A DNA stretch of 64,000 bases from Pseudomonas sp. MWU13-2100 (lineage in GTDB: Bacteria; Pseudomonadota; Gammaproteobacteria; Pseudomonadales; Pseudomonadaceae), in the NCBI RefSeq assembly GCF_023242365.1, contig NZ_JALLIX010000017.1:55171-119170 (forward strand), in the 5' to 3' direction. The notes beneath the pieces were generated by a model. It had not been told where the DNA came from. It saw only the letters and a program-made list of their open reading frames with translations, and ran no database searches. The translations under genes were made by a program, and so were the position numbers. The first letter of the stretch is position 1. Every line of letters begins with the position of its first letter. Below are positions 29,046 through 38,755 of the stretch, one piece after another.

Positions 29046-30278
29046 TTGAGACGTAAATTCTTGCTGCTGCTGCAAACCGTTCTGGTGCTGACCGGTTTGC
29101 TGCTGGGCGGTTCTGCCTGGAAGCTGTATTCGGCGCTGGAGCAGCCCCTCAACCTGACGCAGGAACAGCTACTGGATGTCCCGGCCGGGGCAACACCGAC
29201 CGGCACCTTCAATCGCCTCGAGTCCGAAGGTTTGCTCAAGGACGCCTTCTGGTTGCGCCTCTACTGGCGCTTCAACCTGGCCGGCGTGCCGTTGCACAGT
29301 GGCGAGTACCGACTCACGCCGGGCATGGATGTGCGTTCGCTGCTGTCCCTGTGGCAGCGCGGCGAAGTGGTGCAGTACAGCCTGACCCTGGTCGAAGGCT
29401 GGAATTTCCGCCAGGTACGTGCGGCTCTGGCCAAGAACGAAAAGCTTCAGCAGACCCTGGCCGGTCTCAGTGACAGCGAGGTCATGACCAAGCTGGGACA
29501 CAAGGACGTGTTCGCCGAAGGTCGCTTCTTTCCTGACACCTACCGCTTCGTGCGTGGCATGACCGATGCCGAGCTGCTGGAGAAGGCTTATGACCGCCTT
29601 GATAGTGTCCTGGCCCAGGAGTGGCAGAAACGTTCCCCTGATGCGCCTTACACCGAGCCTTACCAGGCCCTGATCATGGCTTCGCTGGTGGAAAAGGAAA
29701 CCGGCGTGCCCCAGGAGCGTGGCCAGATCGCCGGGGTATTCGTGCGTCGGATGCAGCAGGGCATGTTGTTGCAGACCGACCCGACGGTGATCTACGGCCT
29801 GGGCGAGCGTTACACCGGCAAGCTCACCCGTGCCCACTTGCGTGAGGCCAACCCCTACAATACCTACATGAACGCCGGCTTGCCGCCGACGCCGATTGCC
29901 ATGGTCGGACGCGAGGCGCTCCATGCCGCGTTGAACCCGGTGCCGGGCAACAGCTTGTATTTCGTCGCGCGTGGCGACGGCAGCCATGTCTTCTCCGACG
30001 ACCTGGACTCCCATAACAACGCGGTGCGCGAGTTCCAGCTCAAGCGCCGCGCCGATTACCGCTCCAGCCCCGCGCCGACTTCTGCTCCGGTAACTGCGCC
30101 TGCGCCGACGGTGCCGGCTTCTGCTCCGGCAACGGCGCCTGAGCCGACGGCTCCGACTGCCGCCCCGGCGACAGCGCCGGCCCCCGACGCGTCCGAGCCG
30201 GCGCCGAAACCCGCGGCGGCACCGGTTGTCGAACCTGTGCCCGCGGCCACCGACGCCGAGGCGAAAGACTCGCAATGA
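29046..30278 (+). CDS. mltG: Endolytic murein transglycosylase MltG with a Pro/Ala-rich tail
   Basis: Membrane-bound lytic transglycosylase that cuts nascent peptidoglycan and is thought to end glycan strands. 410 residues from a TTG start directly after the pabC stop. One transmembrane helix (about 5-25), then the YceG domain with the catalytic Glu in SLVEKETGVPQERG and the DPTVIYGLG motif. The family is usually about 330-350 residues; here about 65 extra residues of Pro, Ala, Thr and Glu follow the domain (repeats such as APAPTVPASAPATAPEPT). That tail is probably disordered and periplasmic. Confidence 0.93.
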   Translation: MRRKFLLLLQTVLVLTGLLLGGSAWKLYSALEQPLNLTQEQLLDVPAGATPTGTFNRLESEGLLKDAFWLRLYWRFNLAGVPLHSGEYRLTPGMDVRSLLSLWQRGEVVQYSLTLVEGWNFRQVRAALAKNEKLQQTLAGLSDSEVMTKLGHKDVFAEGRFFPDTYRFVRGMTDAELLEKAYDRLDSVLAQEWQKRSPDAPYTEPYQALIMASLVEKETGVPQERGQIAGVFVRRMQQGMLLQTDPTVIYGLGERYTGKLTRAHLREANPYNTYMNAGLPPTPIAMVGREALHAALNPVPGNSLYFVARGDGSHVFSDDLDSHNNAVREFQLKRRADYRSSPAPTSAPVTAPAPTVPASAPATAPEPTAPTAAPATAPAPDASEPAPKPAAAPVVEPVPAATDAEAKDSQ

Positions 30279-30288
30279 CCCTGATTAA

Positions 30289-31909
<1,621 letters not shown>

Positions 31910-31952
31910 GGCGATGGGCCTAGAATCGGCTATCTGCATGACCGGAGCGAGT

Positions 31953-32309
31953 ATGAACGAACCCATTGGTCCCGGCCCGCGCAACGGTATCCTGTCCCTG
32001 ACCATCAAGGACAAGTCCGTGTTGTACGCGGCGTATATGCCTTTTATCAAGAACGGCGGCTTGTTCATCCCCACCTCAAAAAACTATAAGTTGGGCGACG
32101 AGGTGTTCATGTTGCTCAACCTGATGGACGAACCGGAAAAGATCCCGGTCGCCGGCAAGGTCGCCTGGATCACCCCCAAGGGGGCCCAGGGCAACCGTGC
32201 GGCGGGAGTCGGCGTGCAATTCAACGACGGCGACAATACCGCCCGCAGCAAGATCGAAACCCATCTGGCCGGTGCCCTGAAGTCCGACCGTCCCACTCAT
32301 ACGATGTAG
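31953..32309 (+). CDS. pilZ: PilZ protein (type IV pilus assembly)
   Basis: 118 residues, the founding PilZ-type protein of pseudomonads, adjacent to holB. It is required for type IV pilus assembly in P. aeruginosa. The usual c-di-GMP binding pattern (RxxxR, then D/NxSxxG) is missing at the N-terminus, which starts MNEPIGPGPRNGILSLTIKD; true PilZ is known not to bind c-di-GMP, and this agrees. Confidence 0.93.
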   Translation: MNEPIGPGPRNGILSLTIKDKSVLYAAYMPFIKNGGLFIPTSKNYKLGDEVFMLLNLMDEPEKIPVAGKVAWITPKGAQGNRAAGVGVQFNDGDNTARSKIETHLAGALKSDRPTHTM

Positions 32310-32321
32310 TTGTCGCCTTTT

Positions 32322-33110
32322 ATGCTTGTAGATTCCCATTGCCACCTCGACCGTCTTGATCTCGCCGAACATTCGGGCTCCCTCGATGCCGCGCTCGACG
32401 CGGCGCGCCAGCGCGGGGTGGGGCACTTCCTGTGCATTGGTGTAAGTGTCGACAATGCCGCCGACGTGAAGGCCCTGGCCGAGCGTTATGCCGATGTCGA
32501 TTGTTCGATCGGCGTGCACCCGCTGGACGTCAAGCCCGACGCCGCGCCAGCGCTCGATTGGTTGCTGCGCGAGCTTGAGCATCCAAAGGTCGTGGCCATT
32601 GGCGAGACCGGCCTGGATTATCACTACGAGCCCGAGGCGGCCGAACTGCAGCAGGCATCCTTCCGTTTGCACCTGCAAGCGGCCGGGCAGACCGGCAAGC
32701 CGGTGATCGTCCACACCCGTGGCGCACGTGCCGATACCCTGGCGTTGCTGCGCGAGGCGCAACTGCCCCAGGCCGGCGTACTGCATTGCTTCACCGAAGA
32801 CTGGGAGATGGCCAGGGCCGCACTCGACCTGGGTTTCTACATTTCCCTCTCGGGCATCGTTACCTTCCGCAATGCCGATGCCTTGCGCGACGTCGCGCGG
32901 CAAGTGCCGGCCGATCGCCTGCTGGTGGAAACCGACTCGCCGTACCTGGCGCCGATTCCCCATCGCGGCAAGCCCAACCTGCCGCAGTATGTGCGCGAGG
33001 TCGCCGACTACCTGGCGATGCTGCGCGGGGTGCCCTACGAGCAGTTCGCCGAGCAGACCACCGCGAACTTCAAGCGCCTGTTTCCGTTGGCGCATGTGCG
33101 CTCTGCCTGA
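32322..33110 (+). CDS. TatD family metal-dependent hydrolase
   Basis: 262-residue TIM-barrel hydrolase. Metal ligands are seen in DSHCHLDRL (His6, His8), in GETGLDYHY and in VHTRGARADT, HCFTEDWEMA and ETDSPYLAP. TatD proteins have 3'-5' exonuclease/DNase activity in E. coli, and this YcfH-like member next to holB is often linked to DNA metabolism. The ATG at 32322 is preferred over a TTG at 32310. Spacing to pilZ is 12 bp, so it ends the same run of genes. Confidence 0.92.
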   Translation: MLVDSHCHLDRLDLAEHSGSLDAALDAARQRGVGHFLCIGVSVDNAADVKALAERYADVDCSIGVHPLDVKPDAAPALDWLLRELEHPKVVAIGETGLDYHYEPEAAELQQASFRLHLQAAGQTGKPVIVHTRGARADTLALLREAQLPQAGVLHCFTEDWEMARAALDLGFYISLSGIVTFRNADALRDVARQVPADRLLVETDSPYLAPIPHRGKPNLPQYVREVADYLAMLRGVPYEQFAEQTTANFKRLFPLAHVRSA

Positions 33111-33140
33111 GCGCGAGATACCTGTAGAAGCGGTGCTTGT

Positions 33141-33212
33141 GTGGGAGCGGAGCTTGCCCGCGAAGCTTTTGGCGATCTTGAAGGCCTCTTCGCGGGCAAG
33201 CTCCGCTCCCAC
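33141..33212. repeat. REPIN (paired inverted REP) copy 1
   Basis: Perfect 25-bp arms starting GTGGGAGCGGAGCTTGCCCG and ending GCAAGCTCCGCTCCCAC enclose a 22-base spacer (33166-33187). This is the paired, mobile-capable form of REP typical of the P. fluorescens group. A second copy with the same arm type, and with a spacer that is nearly the reverse complement of this one, lies at 35473-35544. Confidence 0.88.
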
Positions 33213-33259
33213 GCAAGCCCGGCTTCGACAAGGTTGGATGTTTTGCTCAAATCATGGGC

Positions 33260-33378
33260 AAAAAAAACCCGGGCTCTGGGGGGGGAATCCGGGTTAAGAC
33301 CATTAGGAGTAAAACAAAGGCACACGATCCTTCGGCACCTTTATCAACGCGTCACTTGGGGGAGATGTCGCGCCGACA
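33260..33378 (-). ncRNA. rgsA: Small RNA RgsA/P16, predicted from position, promoter and terminator
   Basis: A short transcript unit runs leftward in the gap between tatD and the TetR gene, the place of rgsA (PA2958.1) in P. aeruginosa as I remember it. A -10 region CCAATACTTGAAG (around 33390-33378) resembles the extended RpoS consensus (CTATACTT); start would be near 33378. A terminator ends the RNA: AACCCGG (33266-33272) pairs with CCGGGTT (33289-33295) and a U run follows in the minus-strand RNA (A tract at 33260-33267). The resulting length of ~119 nt agrees with the known ~120-nt RpoS-dependent RgsA. Identity is inferred, not confirmed by alignment. Confidence 0.72.
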
Positions 33379-33652
33379 CTTCAAGTATTGGTCAGGATCG
33401 CCCGACGTCCAGTTACCATTGCTTATTTTTTAAACAGATTTGGAATACAGGCACTTCTATTGAGTTCTCTTCGTGCCAGCTGGCTTTTTCGTGGCCGACG
33501 ACAGCGACGATCCATGACTGTGGCGAAGCCTTTCTGACCGAGGCGGCCTGATTCGTCGACAGTGAAAACGAAAAGCCTCGGATGATTCGTGCAATTTGGC
33601 GCGAGTCAGGCATAATACTTGGCTTCGATTTTGCCCCTACAGACCTTTTCTT

Positions 33653-34291
33653 ATGCATAAAGAACCCCGTAAGGTCCGTGAGTTTCGTCGCCGCGAGCAG
33701 GAAATTCTCGATACCGCGCTAAAGCTGTTCCTCGAACAAGGTGAAGACAGTGTCACCGTCGAGATGATCGCGGATGCCGTCGGTATCGGCAAAGGCACCA
33801 TCTACAAGCATTTCAAATCCAAGGCGGAAATCTACCTGCGCCTGATGCTCGACTACGAGCGTGATTTGAACGAGCTGCTGCACTCGGCGGATGTCGACAA
33901 GGACAAGGAAGCCCTGTCCAGGGCCTACTTCGAGTTCCGCATGCGCGATCCCCAGCGCTATCGCCTGTTCGACCGCCTGGAGGAAAAAGTGGTCAAGGGC
34001 CACCAGGTGCCGGAGATGGTCGAGGAGCTGCACAAGATCCGCGCCTCCAACTTCGAACGCCTGACCCTGCTGATCAAGGGCCGCATCAGCGAAGGCAAGC
34101 TCGAGGACGTGCCGCCGTACTTCCACTACTGCGCCGCCTGGGCCCTGGTGCATGGCGCTGTCGCGCTGTACCACTCGCCGTTCTGGAGCAATGTGCTGGA
34201 GGATCAGGAAGGGTTCTTCCAGTTCCTGATGGATATCGGCGTGCGCATGGGCAACAAGCGCAAGCGCGATCCCGAAACACCGGTCACCTAA
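33653..34291 (+). CDS. TetR family transcriptional regulator
   Basis: 212 residues. The DNA-binding domain occupies about residues 13-60, with the recognition helix in ADAVGIGKGTIYKHFKSKAE. The remainder is helical and typical of the ligand/dimer half, with no recognisable ligand signature. It is a single transcription unit flanked by REPINs. A TetR gene near tatD and the sRNA is remembered in P. aeruginosa too, so it is likely core and not acquired. Targets unknown. Confidence 0.9.
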   Translation: MHKEPRKVREFRRREQEILDTALKLFLEQGEDSVTVEMIADAVGIGKGTIYKHFKSKAEIYLRLMLDYERDLNELLHSADVDKDKEALSRAYFEFRMRDPQRYRLFDRLEEKVVKGHQVPEMVEELHKIRASNFERLTLLIKGRISEGKLEDVPPYFHYCAAWALVHGAVALYHSPFWSNVLEDQEGFFQFLMDIGVRMGNKRKRDPETPVT

Positions 34292-34379
34292 CCCTCTGCG
34301 CCTGTGCGCGGCGTATACTTGGCAGAGTTCTGCAGGAGTCGGCTGACGTGATTCAACTTGAAGTCCGCGTCGCCTGAAT

Positions 34380-34402
34380 CGCCGGCAAGCCGGCTCCTAC
34401 GG
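34380..34402. repeat. Single REP palindrome
   Basis: CGCCGGCAAGCCGGCTCCTAC, containing GCCGGC-AA-GCCGGC, is a solitary REP of the same family as the right arm of the element at 41144-41237. It lies in the 181-bp gap before moaA. Confidence 0.75.
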
Positions 34403-34472
34403 ATAGGACTTGTCAAAGCTTGATTTTTGAGTCAAGTTTTGCGCGTTCCACCGTCCATCGCCGGAGTGTTCC

Positions 34473-35441
34473 ATGATCGTTGATCGTCAAGGCAGGCGTT
34501 TTCGCAACCTGCGCATCAGTCTGACGTCCGCCTGCAACTACGCCTGTACCTACTGCGTGCCCAATGGCAAGCGGCTGGTGGCTGCCCAGGATGAGCTGTC
34601 GGCGCAGGCCATGGCGCGTGGCGTGGCCTACCTGATCGAGGCGGCGGGGATCGAGCGCTTGCGCATCACCGGTGGCGAGCCGCTGGTCAGCCCGAAGCTG
34701 GAAGCCTTTATGGGCGCGGTCGGCCAGATGGGCCTGGAAGACATCAGCCTGACCACCAACGGCCAGTTGCTCGCGCGCAAATTGCCACTGCTGGTGGACG
34801 CCGGGATCAAACGGATCAACGTTTCCCTCGATACCCTGGACGCCAGCGCTTTTCGCAGCATCGCCCGTGGTGGCGACCTGGCCAGCGTGCTCGACGGCAT
34901 GACCCAGGCGCGGGCGGCGGGGCTGAAGATCAAGGTCAATATGGTGCCGTTGCGCGGACAGAACCTGGATCAGGTGATGCCGCTGCTGGATTACTGCCTT
35001 GAGCACGGCTACGAGCTGCGCTTTATCGAACTGATGCGCATGGGCCACCTGGCCAGTGACGGCAATGCCTTTCTCCAGCAGTTCGTCAGCCTCCAGCAGT
35101 TGCTCGGCCTGATTGGCGAGCACTACGAATACCTGCAGGCCGATGCGCCGGTGGATGCCACCGCGGTGCGTTATGCGATTCCGGGACGCGGTCACTTTGG
35201 GGTGATCGCCAACGAAAGCGTGCCGTTCTGCCGGACCTGTTCGCGCTTGCGACTGTCGTCCACCGGTTGGCTGCATGGCTGCCTGTCGTCGAGCAACCGG
35301 CATTATGTCGGCGACCTGCTCGACAAGCCTCGCCACGAGGCGCTGCCGGCGTTGCAGCGGCTGCTGGTCAAGGCCTTGGGCGACAAGCAGGAAGTGGCCT
35401 TCTCGGGCGGCGCAACGGTGATGAAGATCATCGGCGGCTGA
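34473..35441 (+). CDS. moaA: GTP 3',8-cyclase (molybdenum cofactor synthesis)
   Basis: Radical SAM enzyme of the first step of molybdopterin synthesis, 322 residues. The N-terminal cluster ligands are Cys21, Cys25 and Cys28 (CNYACTYC), the C-terminal cluster is in FCRTCSRLR with the third Cys in HGCLSS, and the protein ends in the functional Gly-Gly. It is a stand-alone copy: moaBCDE are not adjacent. Pseudomonads often have more than one moaA; this could be the dispersed one. Its product is needed by the molybdenum hydroxylase at 9641-12426. Confidence 0.93.
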   Translation: MIVDRQGRRFRNLRISLTSACNYACTYCVPNGKRLVAAQDELSAQAMARGVAYLIEAAGIERLRITGGEPLVSPKLEAFMGAVGQMGLEDISLTTNGQLLARKLPLLVDAGIKRINVSLDTLDASAFRSIARGGDLASVLDGMTQARAAGLKIKVNMVPLRGQNLDQVMPLLDYCLEHGYELRFIELMRMGHLASDGNAFLQQFVSLQQLLGLIGEHYEYLQADAPVDATAVRYAIPGRGHFGVIANESVPFCRTCSRLRLSSTGWLHGCLSSSNRHYVGDLLDKPRHEALPALQRLLVKALGDKQEVAFSGGATVMKIIGG

Positions 35442-35472
35442 CCACAGCTTTGAGAACACTGGCGATTTAATT

Positions 35473-35544
35473 GTGGGAGCGGAGCTTGCCCGCGAAGAGG
35501 CCCTTGAGACCACCAAAAGCTTCGCGGGCAAGCACCGCTCCCAC
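35473..35544. repeat. REPIN copy 2, inverted relative to copy 1
   Basis: Arms GTGGGAGCGGAGCTTGCCCG... (35473-35497) and the inverse (35520-35544), with one mismatch, surround a 22-base spacer. Read on the other strand the spacer matches that of the copy at 33141-33212 at about 17 of 22 bases, so the two elements are in opposite orientation about 2.3 kb apart, on either side of the sRNA, TetR and moaA genes. Confidence 0.86.
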
Positions 35545-35636
35545 AGGTTTACATCATCTTCCTGGCTGATCTGGCGCGGAAGCTGCATCCACGCGACTAA
35601 TCGCCGGTTTTCCGTCACCGGCCTCTGGAGGGTGGG

Positions 35637-36254
35637 ATGCGTAGCCTGGTTGTGCTGCTGGCGTTTTTGACGCTGGGCGGCTGCATGAAAGTCAGTGATA
35701 TGGGGGAAGGTGTCCGCTATGAGATGAGCGATGCCGGGCTGCTCGACCATAGCGATACGCACCGGATCCACTCATTCCGCCTCCAGCCGGACTCCTTTAT
35801 CTATATTGCCCAGGGCTCCTTCACGCCACCCGGCAGTGCCTACCCGCGCCCCAATGTGGTGGCTGAAGAAGCGTTCAATGGTTTCATCGAGTACTTCCCC
35901 ATGGTGCGCCGCGCCCGTGGGCCCCTCGGCCTGGACCAGGCCATGGCCGAAGCCCGTTCCGCCGGCGCGCACTACCTGCTGTACACACGCTTCGCCAAGG
36001 CTGACGACCGTATCGGCAACTCCGACGAATGGGCCGACCAGCAATCCGTCGACCGCCTGGGCGTGGATACCGGGGTGATCCAGATCATGTTGATCGAGAC
36101 CGGCACCCAATACCTGATCGACACCGCGCGGATCAAAAGCCGTGGTGGCTTGCTGACGTTCCACAACAACAAGCCCGAAGACCTGATTGCCGCGCCCTTG
36201 GCCGAATATGCGCGTAGTCTGTTGGGCATAGGTGAACAGTGGATGTCGGATTGA
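35637..36254 (+). CDS. DUF4823 lipoprotein
   Basis: 205-residue predicted outer-membrane or periplasmic lipoprotein. The signal ends in the lipobox LTLGGC with lipidated Cys16; the mature part has alternating beta-like and helical segments typical of DUF4823 ([20 protein letters not shown]). GGAGGGTGGG precedes the ATG. Three bases after its stop the DUF1285 gene starts, so the two are cotranscribed. Function unknown. Confidence 0.85.
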   Translation: MRSLVVLLAFLTLGGCMKVSDMGEGVRYEMSDAGLLDHSDTHRIHSFRLQPDSFIYIAQGSFTPPGSAYPRPNVVAEEAFNGFIEYFPMVRRARGPLGLDQAMAEARSAGAHYLLYTRFAKADDRIGNSDEWADQQSVDRLGVDTGVIQIMLIETGTQYLIDTARIKSRGGLLTFHNNKPEDLIAAPLAEYARSLLGIGEQWMSD

Positions 36255-36256
36255 GT

Positions 36257-36823
36257 ATGAGCGAGCCGGGCAAGGCCAACGACCTGTTGGCACAAATTCC
36301 CAAGACGGAAAAGGGCCTGCCGCCGGTCCACTTGTGGAATCCACCGTTCTGCGGCGATATCGACATGCGTATTGCCCGTGACGGCACCTGGTATTACCAG
36401 GGCACGCCGATTGGCCGCAAGCCGATGGTCAAGCTGTTCTCCACCATCATGCGCCGCGACGGCGATGATTATTTTCTGATCACGCCGGTGGAAAAGGTCG
36501 GGATCAAGGTCGACGATGCGCCTTTTGTCGCGGTGACCCTGGAGGTCGAAGGGCAGGGCGAGGCACAGCAGCTGCGCTTTACCACTTATGTCGATGAGCA
36601 GGTGACGGCCGGTCGCGACCATCCGATCCGGGTGGTGATCGATCCGATCAGCCAGGAGCCGGCGCCTTATGTGCATGTACGCACTAATCTTGAAGCACTG
36701 ATTCACCGCAATGTGTTCTACCAACTGGTGGAGCTGGCGGTGAGCCGGCAAATCGACGGCCAGTCCTGGCTGGGCGTGTGGAGCGGCGGCGAGTTTTTTC
36801 CGATCGGCCTCGAGCCTGAATGA
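36257..36823 (+). CDS. DUF1285 protein
   Basis: 188 residues, soluble, beta-rich. The region [18 protein letters not shown] and the later [18 protein letters not shown] are characteristic of DUF1285. The family has a known fold but no settled role. The ATG at 36257 lies three bases after the lipoprotein stop (TGAGTATG), making the pair an operon. No regulator or transport gene is adjacent to hint at function. Confidence 0.87.
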   Translation: MSEPGKANDLLAQIPKTEKGLPPVHLWNPPFCGDIDMRIARDGTWYYQGTPIGRKPMVKLFSTIMRRDGDDYFLITPVEKVGIKVDDAPFVAVTLEVEGQGEAQQLRFTTYVDEQVTAGRDHPIRVVIDPISQEPAPYVHVRTNLEALIHRNVFYQLVELAVSRQIDGQSWLGVWSGGEFFPIGLEPE

Positions 36824-36925
36824 TTTCCGCCTGTCGGCGATGGCACCCTGAAGAACACCACCATTCATCTCCCTGAAACATAAATCTCTTGCGTCCCCAG
36901 GTCTGTTTCGGTTATCAATTTGTAC

Positions 36926-37639
36926 ATGATTAGACATGTCCGATTTGATAAGAAAAAAAAGGTGGTCGATGAGCTGATCCGGCGCATCGAGAGCGGTCTT
37001 CTTGAAGACGGCTTGCTGTTGCCGGGTGAACATCAGTTGGCCGAAGAATTCTCAGTGAGCCGTGGCACGCTGCGCGAGGCTTTGGCCGAGCTCAAGCGGC
37101 GCAACTATATCGCGACCCAGAGCGGCGTGGGCTCCATTGTCACCTACGATGGCATGCCCCTCGACCAGCGCGCCGGCTGGGCCCAGGCCCTGGCCGACAG
37201 CGGGGCGCTGATCAACACCGAGGTGTTGCGCCTTGAAGCGGTGGTGCGACCGGAGCTGTTCAGTCGCTACGGCACCGAACAGTTCATCGCCCTCGATCGG
37301 CGCCGGCGCAATACCGAAGGCACCGCGGTCTCCCTCGAACACTCACTGATACCGGCCAACGGCGGCCTGGAAGGCCTGCCCCGTGTCGGCCTGATCGACA
37401 ATTCCCTGACCATTACCCTGGCGGCCTACGGTTATGTCGGTGAGCGCGGCGATCAATGGATCGGCGCCGAACCGCTGTCCGCCGAAGATGCCGAGCTGCT
37501 CGGGCGTCCCCCGGGCACGGTGTTTCTCAAGGCCTTGCGCACCACCTACGACAAGCAGGGACGTTTCATGGAGCAGGTCGAAAGCCTGCTCGATCCGCTG
37601 CATTTCCGCCTGCACCTGGCGTTCGGAAACCCGACATGA
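36926..37639 (+). CDS. GntR family regulator of the downstream salvage operon
   Basis: 237 residues: an N-terminal winged helix (about 8-75; GEHQLAEEFSVSRGTLREAL contains the recognition helix) and a C-terminal UTRA-like ligand domain of the HutC type. The ATG at 36926 is chosen over a TTG six bases upstream. The stop overlaps the start of the ADP-ribosylglycohydrolase gene by 4 bp, so it is the first gene of an operon for uptake and cleavage of a ribosylated compound and probably senses that compound or a sugar phosphate from it. Candidate operator: the AT-rich region around 36905-36925. Confidence 0.9.
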   Translation: MIRHVRFDKKKKVVDELIRRIESGLLEDGLLLPGEHQLAEEFSVSRGTLREALAELKRRNYIATQSGVGSIVTYDGMPLDQRAGWAQALADSGALINTEVLRLEAVVRPELFSRYGTEQFIALDRRRRNTEGTAVSLEHSLIPANGGLEGLPRVGLIDNSLTITLAAYGYVGERGDQWIGAEPLSAEDAELLGRPPGTVFLKALRTTYDKQGRFMEQVESLLDPLHFRLHLAFGNPT

Positions 37640-38640
37640 CCCCGATTCATCGTGCCCTCGGCGCCTTCTATGGTCTTGCCCTGGGCGACGCCCTGGGCAT
37701 GCCGACCCAATCCCTGAGCCGTGCCCAGATCCAGGCCCGTTTCGGCAGCATCACCACGCTGGTCGACGCCGGTCCCGACCAGCCGATCGCGCCGAACATG
37801 CCCGCCGGCTCCATCACCGACGACACCGAACAGGCGATCCTGGTCGGGCAGTTGCTGATTGACGGCCACGGTCATATCGAACCGGCCCTGTTGGCCGAGC
37901 GCCTGATCGCCTGGGAAGCGACGATGCAGGCCAAGGGCTCGCGGGATCTGCTCGGACCGTCGACCAAGCGTGCCATTGAAATGATCCTGGCCGGCCACAG
38001 CCCTGAGGAAGCCGGGCGCTATGGCACCACCAACGGGGCGGCCATGCGTATCACACCGGTGGGTATCGCCGCCGATATCGCCCAGCCTCGGCGCTTTCTC
38101 GAGGCGGTGATCGAGGCCTGCCAGGTCACCCACAACACCAGCCTGGGGATCTCCAGCGCCGCGGCTGTCGCCGCAGTGATTTCCTGCGGCCTCAATCGCC
38201 TGAGCCTGGAACAGGCGCTGGATATTGGCACCGAGATGGCCCTTACCGCCGAACAGCATGGTCATTGGGTTGCCGGCGGGCGCCTGGGGCCGCGGATTCG
38301 CTGGGCTCGTCAGCTCAGCCGCGATTGCCCCGGCAGCGAGCTGGCCGACCTGCTGTATGACGTGGTCGGCACCTCGGTCGCTTCCCAGGAATCGGTGGTG
38401 GTGGCCTTCGCGCTGGCGCAACGGGTCGCGCTCGGCAAGCTCAACGCCTTCGACGCGCTCTGTCTGGCCGCCAGCATCGGCGGCGACACCGACACCATCG
38501 CCGGCATCCTCGGCGCCATGCTCGGGGCTTGCGACGGCCTGGACTGCTGGCCCGCCGAGATGATTGCGAAAGTCATCGAAGTCAATGCACTGGAACTGGT
38601 GCCATTGGTTCAGGGGCTGATCGCCCTGCGCAACGCCTGA
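37636..38640 (+). CDS. ADP-ribosylglycohydrolase-family hydrolase, probable nucleosidase
   Basis: 334 residues of the ARH fold. Metal-binding motifs are intact: GDALGMPTQ near residue 17, SITDDTEQ near 57 and SIGGDTDTIAG near 284, matching the two-magnesium site of the family. Family members cleave N-glycosidic bonds to ribose, most often ADP-ribose from proteins, but several act on small molecules. Here the neighbours are a nucleobase/nucleoside-type permease and a ribokinase-like kinase, so a nucleosidase role on an imported nucleoside is inferred. No sign of protein-targeting modules. Confidence 0.82.
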   Translation: MTPIHRALGAFYGLALGDALGMPTQSLSRAQIQARFGSITTLVDAGPDQPIAPNMPAGSITDDTEQAILVGQLLIDGHGHIEPALLAERLIAWEATMQAKGSRDLLGPSTKRAIEMILAGHSPEEAGRYGTTNGAAMRITPVGIAADIAQPRRFLEAVIEACQVTHNTSLGISSAAAVAAVISCGLNRLSLEQALDIGTEMALTAEQHGHWVAGGRLGPRIRWARQLSRDCPGSELADLLYDVVGTSVASQESVVVAFALAQRVALGKLNAFDALCLAASIGGDTDTIAGILGAMLGACDGLDCWPAEMIAKVIEVNALELVPLVQGLIALRNA

Positions 38641-38755
38641 CACATAACAACACGCAATGGACTGCAGACGAAGGGGGCCCGGAAGTGGCCCAGGGTTTTC
38701 TACACCTTCCGCACTGCCCAACAATCACAACAATTGGCATCAGGAGCTGAATACC

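Noticed and set aside
33141..35544. Repeated palindromes read as a possible CRISPR array
   Set aside because: Only two units 2.3 kb apart, each an inverted pair, with no regular short spacing and no cas genes; they are REPINs.
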